A stretch of DNA of 64,000 nucleotides from Desulfovibrio sp. An276 (GCF_002159665.1 NZ_NFJC01000007.1:20097-84096), one strand, 5' to 3'; counted from the stretch's first letter, positions 27,639 to 37,065 are shown. Notes: generated by a model not told the origin, from the sequence alone. Numbers and translations are program-made.

Positions 27639-28220
27639 ATGGATTTTCTTGAACTTGTGCGTGCCACCCGTACCTGCCGCAAATTCAGGCAGGCCGAAGG
27701 GCTTCCCGAAGGCACCCTGACCTGGCTTGTGGAATGCGCGAGGCTTGCCTCCTGCGCAGGCAATGCCCAGGCTTTACGCTTTGCGCTGGCCGAATCCGCC
27801 GAGGCCTGCAAGGCCGTGTATCCGGCTCTCAAGTGGGCAGCCCTGTTCAAGGACTGGGACGGCCCCGCAGAGGGCGAGCGCCCCACGGGCTACATCGTGA
27901 TCGTGGGGGAAAGGGGCAAGCGCGCGCAGCTGAACGGCATTGATGCCGGCATAGCAGCCCAGACCATGCAGCTCGCAGCCCAGACCAGGGATATTGGCTC
28001 CTGCATCCTGCTTTCCTTCAACCACGACGCTGTGGCGAAGGCTCTGGACATCCCGGATACCATGGAGCCCCTGCTTGTGGTTGCCCTTGGTCTGCAAAAG
28101 GAAGTGCGCGTGGCAGACACTGCCAAGGGTCCCGAGGATCTTGCCTACTGGCGCGACGACAAGGGCGTGCATCATGTGCCAAAGCTCCCCCTGGAAACCC
28201 TTGTCCTGATCAAAAAGTAA
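27639..28220 (+). CDS. Nitroreductase-family flavoprotein
   Basis: A 193-residue FMN-binding oxidoreductase. The N-terminal RATRTCRKFRQAEGLPEGTL (FMN phosphate binding) and the segment DAGIAAQTMQLAAQ (~103-116) with GSCILLSF are typical. AGGAG lies upstream of ATG 27639. Electron acceptor unknown; family members reduce nitro compounds, quinones or tRNA-like flavin partners. Confidence 0.9.
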   Translation: MDFLELVRATRTCRKFRQAEGLPEGTLTWLVECARLASCAGNAQALRFALAESAEACKAVYPALKWAALFKDWDGPAEGERPTGYIVIVGERGKRAQLNGIDAGIAAQTMQLAAQTRDIGSCILLSFNHDAVAKALDIPDTMEPLLVVALGLQKEVRVADTAKGPEDLAYWRDDKGVHHVPKLPLETLVLIKK

Positions 28221-28296
28221 TCGGCATTGAGCGTGTGCGGGGACAAGCACTTTTCCCGCATGTTCAGGCAAAGGCCCGCTGGGCTTCCACCTTCAG

Positions 28297-28335
28297 AAAA
28301 ATGGCAGTGTCCGTCCCGCAGACACTGCCATTTTT
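28297..28335. terminator. Bidirectional intrinsic terminator
   Basis: 15-bp stem AAAAATGGCAGTGTC/GACACTGCCATTTTT with a 9-base loop between converging nitroreductase and Smr genes. Confidence 0.9.
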
Positions 28336-28357
28336 CCTGTCCCAAACAGGGATGCCC

Positions 28358-29449
28358 CTAGAGCAAATCCTCGTCTGCAGGCATGCGCTCCCAGGCTATG
28401 TGCCCCTTTTTCTTGTACTTGCGCATCAAGACGTAGACTGCGCCGGCTCCACCGTCATGGGACTTTGCAGTACAAAAGGCGAGGATAACCCTCTTGAAGG
28501 GCTCCTGGGTAAACCACAGCTGCAGCTTTTCCCGCAAGATACCTATGCCGTCCGGCGAATTCTTGCCCCTGCCGCAGACCACGATGACGCAGCGCAGGCC
28601 CCTGTACCACGAGCCCTTGAAAAATCCCCGCAGGGTCTCGAAGGCCTGCTGCGTGTTCAGACCGTGCAGGTCTACGTGGGCCTCGGGGCTGAAGCTTCCC
28701 TGGCGCAGCTTCTGCATCATGACAGGATCAAGCCCCACCACAAAGCCCTCCATGTATTCGTCCGTGAAGGAGATGGCAAATTCGAGCTTGCCATCCATGA
28801 AGTCCTGCAGGGCATTGCCCGACGTTCCGGCAAAGGGCTTGGGTTCGACAGGGGGCACAACGTCCCTGCCGGCCTTGGTCAGGGGGGTGACGCCTGCCAT
28901 GGCCTTTGCAAACTCGTCCGCATGCATGCCCTGCTGCAGGAGTTCCTCCATGCTCATATCCGCACTCATGTCCGCCTTTGGAGAAGCGGGCGTGCCGGCA
29001 GACAGGCTGGCAGCCCTGCTGTCGCGCACAACCTGCTTCCGGGTTTCGCCCCCGCTCTTCCCTGCGCTGACCTGGGCCCGATTCTGTTCCCTGGACTTTT
29101 GGGGCGCAGGTTTGGCCTGAGCCTTCGTCACTGCCCTGTCGTCCCTTGTGGCAGCCTTTCTTCTGCCTTCCGCAAGGCCCTGGCTCATCTGCTCTACAAA
29201 GAAGGCATCGTCCTCAGCCTTGTCCTTGTGTACCACAGTCATGCCTTCCATGGCCTGCAAAAAGATGTCGCACTCCGCATCAAAGGCCGGATCCCCGTGC
29301 TTTTTGCGCCGTTTCAGCTCCTTTGCCTTCAGCATGGCGTCCCTGCCGCTGCTTCCCTGCTGGGCAAGCCCGGATTTCTTCAGGGAGCGCAGATTGTCCC
29401 TGAAGGGATTGTTGGCAAAAAGGTGATCGTCGAATTTTGTGTCGGACAT
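28358..29449 (-). CDS. Smr-domain protein
   Basis: A 363-residue protein whose C-terminal ~90 residues form a Smr (MutS2-type) nuclease domain: VDLHGLNTQQA (~268), CGRGKNSPDGIGILRE (~305) and GGAGAVYVLLR-like GGAGAVYVLMRKY (~335). Upstream is an Ala/Lys-rich, poorly conserved region with a helical segment around ~160-200. ATG 29449 has AGGAG at 8 bases; another ATG six bases upstream is too close to it. Possible roles are collided-ribosome or DNA processing, as for other Smr proteins. Confidence 0.87.
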   Translation of the reverse strand: MSDTKFDDHLFANNPFRDNLRSLKKSGLAQQGSSGRDAMLKAKELKRRKKHGDPAFDAECDIFLQAMEGMTVVHKDKAEDDAFFVEQMSQGLAEGRRKAATRDDRAVTKAQAKPAPQKSREQNRAQVSAGKSGGETRKQVVRDSRAASLSAGTPASPKADMSADMSMEELLQQGMHADEFAKAMAGVTPLTKAGRDVVPPVEPKPFAGTSGNALQDFMDGKLEFAISFTDEYMEGFVVGLDPVMMQKLRQGSFSPEAHVDLHGLNTQQAFETLRGFFKGSWYRGLRCVIVVCGRGKNSPDGIGILREKLQLWFTQEPFKRVILAFCTAKSHDGGAGAVYVLMRKYKKKGHIAWERMPADEDLL

Positions 29450-29788
29450 GACCATATCTCCTGCACGCGCCAGTGGCGTTTTTTCATTCCGGCAAAAGGG
29501 TACGTCCAAAGCCGGGCGCCTGCAAGCAGTGGAATGGGGGCATGGCTTGCAGGGACGGGAAGAGGCACATTGATCCTGCCATCAAGGCATGGCAGTGTCC
29601 TTCCTGCAAAAAGAATTTTTTCCTTTACACGATTTTGTGCAAAAGGTACTCTGATCAATGGAATCCCCTATCCTGTCTCGTGGCAACATATACCCGGACT
29701 TCACGCTGTGTGGGCAGGCAGAAAAACAGCCCCTGTGCGCGACCATCCTCCTTGAATTTTTCACTTTTCCGGTTCAATCAGGTTTTGC
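29450..29788. other. Intergenic region without recognisable features
   Basis: About 340 bases between the divergent Smr and GGDEF genes. It must hold both promoters, but no good -35/-10 pair or conserved RNA element stands out. Confidence 0.4.
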
Positions 29789-30748
29789 ATGCCGAACAAG
29801 GAAGAACAGAGAATACAGGCGGTCAAGGACCTCACAAGCAACATCTTGCACCGCCACTATTGCGAAAACAACGTGGAGGCCATAATCCCCTGCTTTTCGC
29901 GCACCATGAGCTGGTTTGGCGCTGCCGAGCAGGAATACCTTGTCGGCTACGAGAAGATCGTGGACATGTTCAGGCAATTTGCCGGCAAGGTGCCGCTCTG
30001 TCACATCACGGACGAGCATTATGACGTCATCAGGGTTGCCGAAGACGTCTATGTGTGCACAGGCATGCTCTACATCTTCACGGATCCGAGCACCAATATC
30101 TACCTTCGCGTGCATCAGCGCATCACGACCGTTGTGCGCTGGGAAGAAGGCGTGCCGAAATGCTGCCACCTGCACATTTCCAATCCCTACACGGAAATGA
30201 CGGTAGAGGACGTGGGCTTTCCCACTGCTGTCTCCAACGAGACCCGCAAATACATGCTGGAACAGCTCAATCGCCAGGCCGTGCAGCTGGAGAAGCTTGG
30301 GTATGAGGATCTTCTGACTGGCATGTACAACAGGAACAAGTTCAACAGGATCCGAAAGGACGAATATCCGGGGCCCCTTGGCCTGGCTGTTCTGGATATC
30401 AACGGCCTGAAGGAAGTGAACGACAGGTTTGGCCACGAGACTGGAGACAAGCTCATTGTCCGCGTATCCTCTCGCATCAGGGAGCGTTTCGAGAACAAGT
30501 GCTTCCGCGTTGGCGGAGACGAGTTTGTGGTTGTGGAAAAATATGGCAGCGAGGAAGGCTTTCGCGCTGCCCTCGAACTTTTGCGCACAGGTATCGAGGA
30601 GTCTGGCGACAGCATTTCCATAGGCATTTCCTGGCGCGATGTGCCCGACTTTGATGCTCAGCTCAACGAAGCGGACAACGACATGTACGAGAACAAGCGC
30701 AACTTCTACACGCAAAGGGAACACGATCGCAGAAAACGCCGGGGGTAA
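29789..30748 (+). CDS. Diguanylate cyclase with an N-terminal NTF2/SnoaL-like domain
   Basis: Soluble 319-residue protein. Residues ~15-150 resemble a SnoaL/NTF2 fold (Trp/Phe-rich: SWFGAAEQEYLVGYEKIVDMF), possibly ligand-sensing. A short coiled linker leads to a GGDEF domain with the intact RVGGDEF active site (~242-248) and DxLTGMYNRNKF at its start. The region five residues before it reads RFEN, not RxxD, so the inhibitory I-site is absent. It should make cyclic di-GMP without product inhibition; input signal unknown. The start ATG has only AGG 8 bases upstream. Confidence 0.87.
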   Translation: MPNKEEQRIQAVKDLTSNILHRHYCENNVEAIIPCFSRTMSWFGAAEQEYLVGYEKIVDMFRQFAGKVPLCHITDEHYDVIRVAEDVYVCTGMLYIFTDPSTNIYLRVHQRITTVVRWEEGVPKCCHLHISNPYTEMTVEDVGFPTAVSNETRKYMLEQLNRQAVQLEKLGYEDLLTGMYNRNKFNRIRKDEYPGPLGLAVLDINGLKEVNDRFGHETGDKLIVRVSSRIRERFENKCFRVGGDEFVVVEKYGSEEGFRAALELLRTGIEESGDSISIGISWRDVPDFDAQLNEADNDMYENKRNFYTQREHDRRKRRG

Positions 30749-30779
30749 AAAAAAGTGCCACAGCGTAAACTGCGGCACT
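30747..30779 (-). terminator. Intrinsic terminator after secG
   Basis: On the minus strand AGTGCCGCAG pairs with CTGTGGCACT (one mismatch), followed by eight T residues. It lies 27 bases after the secG stop codon and is shared with the GGDEF gene on the other strand. Confidence 0.88.
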
Positions 30780-30805
30780 GTATATTGTCCCCTGCGGGGT
30801 ATTGT

Positions 30806-31270
30806 CTAATGGGCTGCTGCGGGCTTGTCTGTGGCCGGAGCTGCAGGCTTTTGGGCTTCGGAAGCCGCCTTGGGCTCTGTGGCAGCCGCAGCACTCTCGG
30901 AAGCGGAAGCCTTGGGCTCGGTCACTTCTGTCTGCGGCACGGGAGCCGTGGGGATGAGCTCGTTGGTTGCGGGAACCGGGCTTGCGGGCATGGCCGGAGC
31001 GGGCTCCTCGATGCGCACGTTCAGGACAGCGGATTCATCCGTCACGTGTTCGCTCGTGGTGTAGGTGTAGGCCAGGGATGTGCCCACGAAAATGACTGCC
31101 ACGAAGGCCGTCAGCTTGGCCAAAAGACCGCCAGCACCAGTGCTGCCGAACACGGAGGTATTGCCTCCGCCGAAGATGACGCCCATGCCCTCCTTGCCCG
31201 ACTGCAACAGGACAAGTATGACCAACAGGACACAGACAACAATATGCAGAACCAAGATGAGCGACTCCAC
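30806..31270 (-). CDS. secG: Protein translocase subunit SecG
   Basis: Small Sec translocon subunit with two membrane helices (~3-22 and ~55-74) and the conserved loop LLQSGKEGMGVIFGG ... GSTGAGGLLAK. GTG at 31270 (GGAGG upstream) is chosen, giving 154 residues; the ~70-residue Ala/Pro/Glu-rich C-terminal tail makes it longer than usual. It follows tpiA on the same strand by 97 bases. Confidence 0.92.
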   Translation of the reverse strand: MESLILVLHIVVCVLLVILVLLQSGKEGMGVIFGGGNTSVFGSTGAGGLLAKLTAFVAVIFVGTSLAYTYTTSEHVTDESAVLNVRIEEPAPAMPASPVPATNELIPTAPVPQTEVTEPKASASESAAAATEPKAASEAQKPAAPATDKPAAAH

Positions 31271-31367
31271 GGTACCAAAGCCTCCGGCGTATCTATTTGC
31301 TCTTCCAGGGGAAGTCAGTTGAAGGGGAAAACAGAAAAAAAGACAGAAAGATTTTGTTCCTGTCCTG

Positions 31368-32117
31368 CTAGAGGCCCGCACGCACGATGTCGAGGAAAGA
31401 CTTGGCCTCCAAGGAAGCGCCTCCTACCAAAAGACCATTGACATTGTCAAGGGCCAGGATGTCTGCGGCGTTGGCAGGCTTGACGGAACCACCGTAGAGA
31501 ATCGGCACCTCATCGCCGCTCGTGAAGACAATGCGCAGGATGTCGCGGATGATTTCATGGGCCTCGAGTATTTCCCTTGGTCCTGCCGTCTTGCCTGTGC
31601 CAATGGCCCACACGGGCTCGTAGGCAATGGCTATGCGATCAACGGTTCCCGCAGCCTGGCCGGAAAGGCCGCTTGTGATCTGGCGCAAGAGCACAGTGCG
31701 CAGCTGGTCCGCCTCGCGCTCTTCCAGGGTCTCGCCCACGCAGAGCATGACCTTGAGGTCATGAGCCAGGGCAAAGTTTACCTTGGTGGAGATGAAATCG
31801 TCTGCTTCCTTGAAGATGTGACGGCGCTCGGAATGCCCCACAAGCGCCCATGTGCCGCCTGCGTCGTGGACCATGGCAGGAGCAATCTCGCCTGTGAATG
31901 CCCCCTCCTCCGCGGGATAGAGGTTCTGGATGCCGGTCTCGAAGGCACCCTGGGCAACAGCGGACACGCAATCAAGGCAGGTTGCCGGGGGGAAGATGAT
32001 GACGTCCCTTCCCGCAGCCGGGCTTTCCTTCAGGGAAGCGGCCACGTCGCCGGCAACTGCCTCAGCCTGAGGACGCGTCTTGTTCATTTTCCAGTTGGCA
32101 GCGATAATGGTTTTCAT
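31368..32117 (-). CDS. tpiA: Triosephosphate isomerase
   Basis: Glycolytic TIM-barrel enzyme, 249 residues. Catalytic residues appear in the normal order: NWKMNK (Lys ~11), GHSERR (His ~93), and AYEPVWAIGTGKTA (Glu ~166), followed by the phosphate-binding YGGSVKP. AAGGAG lies ~10 bases ahead of ATG 32117. It sits between rimI and secG, an order common in bacteria (tpiA-secG). Confidence 0.96.
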   Translation of the reverse strand: MKTIIAANWKMNKTRPQAEAVAGDVAASLKESPAAGRDVIIFPPATCLDCVSAVAQGAFETGIQNLYPAEEGAFTGEIAPAMVHDAGGTWALVGHSERRHIFKEADDFISTKVNFALAHDLKVMLCVGETLEEREADQLRTVLLRQITSGLSGQAAGTVDRIAIAYEPVWAIGTGKTAGPREILEAHEIIRDILRIVFTSGDEVPILYGGSVKPANAADILALDNVNGLLVGGASLEAKSFLDIVRAGL

Positions 32118-32181
32118 ACGTTCATTACTCCTTGGCGAAAGGCACATGCCTTGCCAATTGCGGTGAACCGGACTCCTTTCA

Positions 32182-32697
32182 TCAAGAGTTCCAGTGTTGG
32201 AATTCCAGCATCATGACCAGGGCGTCCTCGCCGGTTTCCCGGTAGTACTTCCTGCGCAGGCCTGTCTGTCTGAAGCCGGCCCCGGCATACAGGGCGCGGG
32301 CCGGAGCATTGCCTACAGCAACCTCCAGATAGCAAACCATGGTATGCATTTTGCGGACCTCTTGCAAGGCATGCCGAAGAAGGGCTGTGGCTATTCCCCT
32401 GCCCCTGAAGGCCTTATCCACTGCTATGTTCTCCACCTCGCATTCGCCTGCAGCGCAGCCAAGCGCAACATAGCCCACCAAAAAGCACTCTTCCTCACTG
32501 CCCGCAAAGGCCCCGAAACCGACAGTGCCACCCAGGCCTTCAAGGCCAAGGCCCAGCTTTCGCGCATACTGTTCCTCTGTCCAGAACGTGGGAAAGGTCC
32601 TTTTCTCGAGTGCAGACACAAGGCCTGCGTCTGCGGGCAGCAAGCGGCGCAGGACAATGCCCGTGCATCCTTCGCTAGTTGATGAACACATCGGCAT
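32182..32697 (-). CDS. rimI: GNAT-family N-acetyltransferase, RimI-like
   Basis: A 171-residue GCN5-related acetyltransferase, best matched to ribosomal-protein S18 alanine N-acetyltransferase by the acetyl-CoA loop VDKAFRGRGIATALL (~93-107) and the C-terminal ALYAGAGFRQTGLRRKYY. The ATG at 32697, with AGGAAGG upstream, overlaps the end of mreB by 23 bases. Specific substrate is inferred from family resemblance. Confidence 0.82.
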   Translation of the reverse strand: MPMCSSTSEGCTGIVLRRLLPADAGLVSALEKRTFPTFWTEEQYARKLGLGLEGLGGTVGFGAFAGSEEECFLVGYVALGCAAGECEVENIAVDKAFRGRGIATALLRHALQEVRKMHTMVCYLEVAVGNAPARALYAGAGFRQTGLRRKYYRETGEDALVMMLEFQHWNS

Positions 32698-33703
32698 AGG
32701 CCTTCCTGTCGAGCATGGCCCTGGCTGCCCCGCGCAGTATGGTTGTCAGGGGATCGCTGTCGAGACGCACCTCAAGGCCCGTGCAGTCTGCCAGATACCT
32801 GTCCAGGCCGCGCAGAAGCGAGCCACCGCCGGCAAGGGTTATCCCTGTGTCGTAAATGTCCGCAGCCAGGGCCGGTGGCGTGCGCTCCAGGGTCTTCATG
32901 ACTGCAAGCCCTATGGCCTCGACCGTGGGCCTCAGGGCCTGGCGCACGAATTCGGGACTGACCTCCACCGTGAGGGGGCGGCCCATGGCAAGATCCTTGC
33001 CGGAAACATGCATGGGAGAAAGATTGGGCACCTCGCAGGCGGATCCTGTGCCTATCTTGAGGCTCTCGGCCGTGTTTTCCCCAACCTCAAGGCGGTACTC
33101 GTGGCGCAGGGCAGCCTGTATGGCCTCGTTCATGGCGTCGCCTGCCATGCGCAGGGACTGGGAAACGGCAATGGCAGACATTGTGATAACCACCACCTCG
33201 CTCGTGCCTCCGCCCACGTCGAGAAGCATTGTGCCCCTGGGTTCGGCTATGGGAAGATCCGCCCCTATGGCCGCAGCCATGGGTTCGTCAACGAGCAAAA
33301 CCTGGCCTGCGCCTGCCAGATGGGCTGCGTCAATGACCGCCTTCTTCTCCACCTGGGTGATACAGGCAGGCACGCCAATGACCATGGACGGTCTGAAAAG
33401 GCGCGAGACACCAATGGCCTTGCGGATGAAGTACACTATCATCTGCGAGGTCACGTCGAAGTCGGCAATGACGCCGTCGCGCAGGGGGCGCACATTGCGT
33501 ATGCGATCCGGTGTACGACCGCGGGATATCTTGGCCCTGGCACCCACCGAGATGACAGCGCCCGTGCGGGTGTCGATGTCCACCACCGATGGTTCGTTGA
33601 CCACTATGCCGTCGCGCCTTGTGTAGAGAAGAGTGTTGGCAGTCCCGAGATCCATGGCAATGTCCCGGGAAAAGTACTGGAGAAGACGCTGCAGCAAACG
33701 CAT
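32675..33703 (-). CDS. mreB: Rod shape-determining protein MreB
   Basis: Bacterial actin homologue, 342 residues, directing elongasome-dependent wall growth. Actin-fold motifs are seen: IAMDLGTANTLLY (~15-27), LVDEPMAAAIG (~139), LLDVGGGTSEVVV (~160) and GITLAGGGSLLRGL (~290). It begins 3 bases after the GAF-protein stop codon and overlaps rimI, so the three are one unit. Confidence 0.96.
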   Translation of the reverse strand: MRLLQRLLQYFSRDIAMDLGTANTLLYTRRDGIVVNEPSVVDIDTRTGAVISVGARAKISRGRTPDRIRNVRPLRDGVIADFDVTSQMIVYFIRKAIGVSRLFRPSMVIGVPACITQVEKKAVIDAAHLAGAGQVLLVDEPMAAAIGADLPIAEPRGTMLLDVGGGTSEVVVITMSAIAVSQSLRMAGDAMNEAIQAALRHEYRLEVGENTAESLKIGTGSACEVPNLSPMHVSGKDLAMGRPLTVEVSPEFVRQALRPTVEAIGLAVMKTLERTPPALAADIYDTGITLAGGGSLLRGLDRYLADCTGLEVRLDSDPLTTILRGAARAMLDRKAYADVFIN

Positions 33704-33706
33704 TGT

Positions 33707-34783
33707 CTATTCGTCCGCGCTGGTGTTCACAGGCTGGTAGGGATCCCTGTCCGGGTCGTGGCTGCGCGGTCCGCTGTGGTAGACAGTGGCGCTTTGCATG
33801 AAGGAGCGCAGCCTGTTGCGCAGATAGAGAATCTCCGCGTGCATGGAAAGAAGGGTCACGGCCTCGCGCAGGAAGGCGCGCATGCTTGTGCTCACCACAT
33901 GGGGCTGGGTATGGCCAAGGCAGAGGCAGGCCCTGGGGGAACGGTTTATGAAGACAGGCAGGCAGGCCACGGAAGTAAAGGCAGGCAGGTTCTCGCTTGT
34001 GCCGAACAGTGCTACTGTCCTGCCCTCCTCGCCGTCCTGGACCACGTCCTGGCCGTTGCGGAAGACCCAGCCGGCAAGGCCGTAGGAAATGGACTGGAAG
34101 AAGGGCTCGCCGTTGTGCACAAGCACAGGCTGGTTTTCGGCAGCTATGCAGTAGGACTCGCCCGGAACCTCCACGCTGGCAAAGGCGCAGTAGTCGAAGC
34201 CTGTCGCGGCAGCAACGCAGTTCAGAAATCCGGAAATGAAGACATCCCAGCGCTTGTAGCCGCTCACAAGTTCGGTTATGGCGCGAAGCTTGGAAAAATA
34301 GAGGGGGATTTCGCTTATGGATCTGTCAAAGGAGCTCTGGGTGTGCACGCCGTCCAGAATGGTGGCGAACATCTGCAAATGCCTGTGCTCCTTTTCCGTA
34401 AAGCCGTACTGGCGCTTTGTGTCCACGCACAGGGCACCGCCTGACGGCAGGGGACAGCCCATGAAGGCCTTGATGGACTGATCGCCCTCTGGGCCGTAGT
34501 AGAGCAGGCCGCCTTCGTGCTGATCGAAGGCAGGGATCTCTATGAACTTCTTCTTGTCCACTATCCAGCCGACCAGGCCCTGTCCGTTGCGGATGCGTGT
34601 CTCTGCGACAACGTTGTCGCCCAGGCTGAACCAGGCGGCAAGGACGTAGCCTTCCTCCTCGGACGCGTCCCCGCCTGTCCCGTCTGCCCCGGCAGGCAGA
34701 AAGAGCGTGACCGTATAGGCGTCAAAGACGTTGCAAATGAGCGACAGCATCTGCTGTTCGGAAGTGGAAATCTGTATGTTCAT
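33707..34783 (-). CDS. Tandem GAF-domain protein
   Basis: A 358-residue soluble protein with two GAF-like sensory domains (~10-150 and ~180-320): first LVGWIVDKKKFIEIP ... MGCPLPSGGALCVDTKR, second GLAGWVFRNGQDVVQDGEEG ... VACLPVFINRSPRACLCLG. No output domain is attached. The C-terminal ~45 residues are a basic helix and a Ser/Pro-rich tail. ATG 34783 has a weak ribosome site. It is the first gene in the GAF-mreB-rimI-tpiA-secG cluster and may sense a ligand relevant to growth, but nothing in the sequence proves this. Confidence 0.85.
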   Translation of the reverse strand: MNIQISTSEQQMLSLICNVFDAYTVTLFLPAGADGTGGDASEEEGYVLAAWFSLGDNVVAETRIRNGQGLVGWIVDKKKFIEIPAFDQHEGGLLYYGPEGDQSIKAFMGCPLPSGGALCVDTKRQYGFTEKEHRHLQMFATILDGVHTQSSFDRSISEIPLYFSKLRAITELVSGYKRWDVFISGFLNCVAAATGFDYCAFASVEVPGESYCIAAENQPVLVHNGEPFFQSISYGLAGWVFRNGQDVVQDGEEGRTVALFGTSENLPAFTSVACLPVFINRSPRACLCLGHTQPHVVSTSMRAFLREAVTLLSMHAEILYLRNRLRSFMQSATVYHSGPRSHDPDRDPYQPVNTSADE

Positions 34784-35001
34784 GCGGCAAGTTTCCAGTT
34801 TGTGTGGCGGGGAAAACAGGAGCGGATCGCGGAAATACAAGGTTCCCGGAGCCGAAAGAAATCGCGGACACACGCGTACCAACCTGCTCGTGCGAGTCTA
34901 GCAGAGCCATGGGCGCCCTGCAAGCACAATTCGCCCGAAAAAAAGCAGCAATTCCCATACCAGACATGTCGCGGCACGTACAAAAATCTGAACCACAACC
35001 C

Positions 35002-35031
35002 TTGCCTTTTTCACCTGCGGACCTATATAAT
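35002..35031 (+). promoter_or_regulatory. Sigma-70-like promoter of the large unknown gene
   Basis: TTGCCT, an 18-base spacer and TATAAT lie 131 bases upstream of the ATG at 35162. The perfect -10 box makes the assignment reasonable. Confidence 0.55.
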
Positions 35032-35161
35032 TTGGACTATTTCCATACGGGTCCGGGACGGACAGGATTTTTTCCCGAAAACGTTTTGTGACACGATCCG
35101 CAGGGCAATTTTTTCACATTGGCATTCACATCAACAACAGGAGAAGGATTGGGGCAGGGAA

Positions 35162-37057
35162 ATGATACGCTGGCAGGATACACTTTCGCAAAACGGCATG
35201 CCCTGGGAGGCCGGGGGATTCGGCCTTGCCGATGGCTACGGCATGGAAAGCCTTGAAGACCTCAAGGCCTTTCTTGACGCCGTGCACATTCGCATGTGTC
35301 TTGTGCGTCCCTACCAGAACCTTGCCAACTATCCCCTGGTCGAGCCACGCGAGCTTCTGCCCTCCTTCGATAACGCCATGTTCGAATACAAGGAGCTGCC
35401 GGGATTCTCGATGCTCGCCATCGACAGGAAGCTTTCCTTTTTCAGGGAACGCTTCCAGTACGATATCCTGCACTCCACAGCTGTCTCGCCCAACGCCTGT
35501 CTTCTGGAAAAGCAGGTCCTTGCCCGCAACATGCAAACCTTTCTCTCGCGCCTGCCACGTGTGCATCAGGACGTGTTCAGACAGCAGTTTGCAAAAAAGG
35601 ATCTGACGGACATTCGCAACTACCCTGCGCTCATGCCCTATCTGCTCAATATGGACAGGGCCCACGTTTTGTCCCGCGATCCGGCAGACAACTTTGTCCT
35701 GGCCGGCATCTTCGCCTCCTTCCCCAATGACATAGACTCTGTCCTGAAGCGCTTTGGACTGAGCATAGGAAAGTTTACCCGCAACGACGACGAGCGCTAC
35801 GCGCGCAACAGGCAGTTTGTCTACCAGTTCCTCATGGAACTCTACGGCTTTCCCATTGTGAGCGAACGCAGGACCTCGGCTGCCATGTTCGCACGCAAGC
35901 TCACGCTTACAAACGAGCGATTCATGCTGCGTGTGCTCGGACAAACGGACAGGACCATCACCACCTACACAAGCCAGGAGGGCTCTCACCATTTCCCAAA
36001 GGTGGAAAAGATTGCCCTCATAGCCGTGGACGCAGATCAGGAAGATGCCATCCAGGCCATTGCCAGCAAGGGCTTTTTCCTGGATCAGGAAAACCGCGTC
36101 ATCATCCTGCGCGTGACCTACAGGCAGCATCGCTACGATCAGGCCAACATCCGCCAGGACAGGGCTCTCTCCGTGGCATCCCAGGAGATCATCCATCCCC
36201 TCACAGGACAGGTGCTCAAGGGGCTCAACATCATCCGCGACGCCACCAACATGTACCTGCGCCTGAACGACATCGTGCACGGCGAGTACACGGGCCATGT
36301 GGTCTACAAGAGAACCGAGATTATCGAATCCACGGAATCGGACGAAAAGCGCCTCAAGGTGCTCTACTACTGGCTCACCAAGAACCAGCGCCGCATGATA
36401 GACTACAGCGAGGAGTTTTTTGCCAAGATCAACCGCGTGCTCACGGGCTACCTCTTCTCCCCGGAGAAGGACGAGGAGTTCGGGAATCTGCGCGAACTGC
36501 ACATCGAGGTCTGCTCGCGCCTTGGCTACATCCAGCAGGCAAGGCGTGTGCGCCTTCTCGAGGAACTGAGGACGCGCACCTTCCACGGAGATCGCATCAC
36601 CTACAGGCAGATGATACAGCTGGCCCTGGAGGCAGTGACAAATCTGAAGTTCGAGCTCGTGCACTTCTTCCCGGACATAGTGGAAAACGTCATCGCCTGT
36701 CTCGAGCGCATCACGAGCGACAGATACCTTATCCGCCGCTACATCCAGCATCAGGATGGCAGAACACCCTCGAAAAACGCCCTTGAGATCCGCAAGGGCT
36801 ACGGCGCCCTGGTCTCCGCCACGGACGATCTCAAGAAGATGCTGCGCAACCGCAAGAACTGGCAGCCCCCAAAGGCGACACCGAGTCCCAAACAGGTCAA
36901 GGAACGCCCACAGGAAGCCCCCCTGCCAAGCAGCGCAACGGACACTGTGGTGAAGCCCCTCTTGTGGGACAACCTGGGACAGCCTGTGGTGCAGGCCATA
37001 CCGGCAGGAGCGCAAGCCACTCCCCCAAAGGCCCAGGCGGGACAGTCGGCCACATAG
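35162..37057 (+). CDS. Large conserved-looking protein of unknown function
   Basis: I do not recognise this family. The 631-residue product has no signal peptide or membrane helix, is mostly helical, Arg/Gln-rich and well balanced, with a possible beta-containing core around KIALIAVDADQ and VIILRVTYRQHRYD (~280-325) and a helical bundle at ~380-560. The last ~75 residues are Pro/Ala/Gln-rich and look disordered. CAGGGA lies ahead of the ATG. A promoter and terminator enclose it as a single-gene unit. Codon usage matches the neighbours, so recent transfer is unlikely. Confidence 0.8.
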   Translation: MIRWQDTLSQNGMPWEAGGFGLADGYGMESLEDLKAFLDAVHIRMCLVRPYQNLANYPLVEPRELLPSFDNAMFEYKELPGFSMLAIDRKLSFFRERFQYDILHSTAVSPNACLLEKQVLARNMQTFLSRLPRVHQDVFRQQFAKKDLTDIRNYPALMPYLLNMDRAHVLSRDPADNFVLAGIFASFPNDIDSVLKRFGLSIGKFTRNDDERYARNRQFVYQFLMELYGFPIVSERRTSAAMFARKLTLTNERFMLRVLGQTDRTITTYTSQEGSHHFPKVEKIALIAVDADQEDAIQAIASKGFFLDQENRVIILRVTYRQHRYDQANIRQDRALSVASQEIIHPLTGQVLKGLNIIRDATNMYLRLNDIVHGEYTGHVVYKRTEIIESTESDEKRLKVLYYWLTKNQRRMIDYSEEFFAKINRVLTGYLFSPEKDEEFGNLRELHIEVCSRLGYIQQARRVRLLEELRTRTFHGDRITYRQMIQLALEAVTNLKFELVHFFPDIVENVIACLERITSDRYLIRRYIQHQDGRTPSKNALEIRKGYGALVSATDDLKKMLRNRKNWQPPKATPSPKQVKERPQEAPLPSSATDTVVKPLLWDNLGQPVVQAIPAGAQATPPKAQAGQSAT

Positions 37058-37065
37058 ACACTTTC

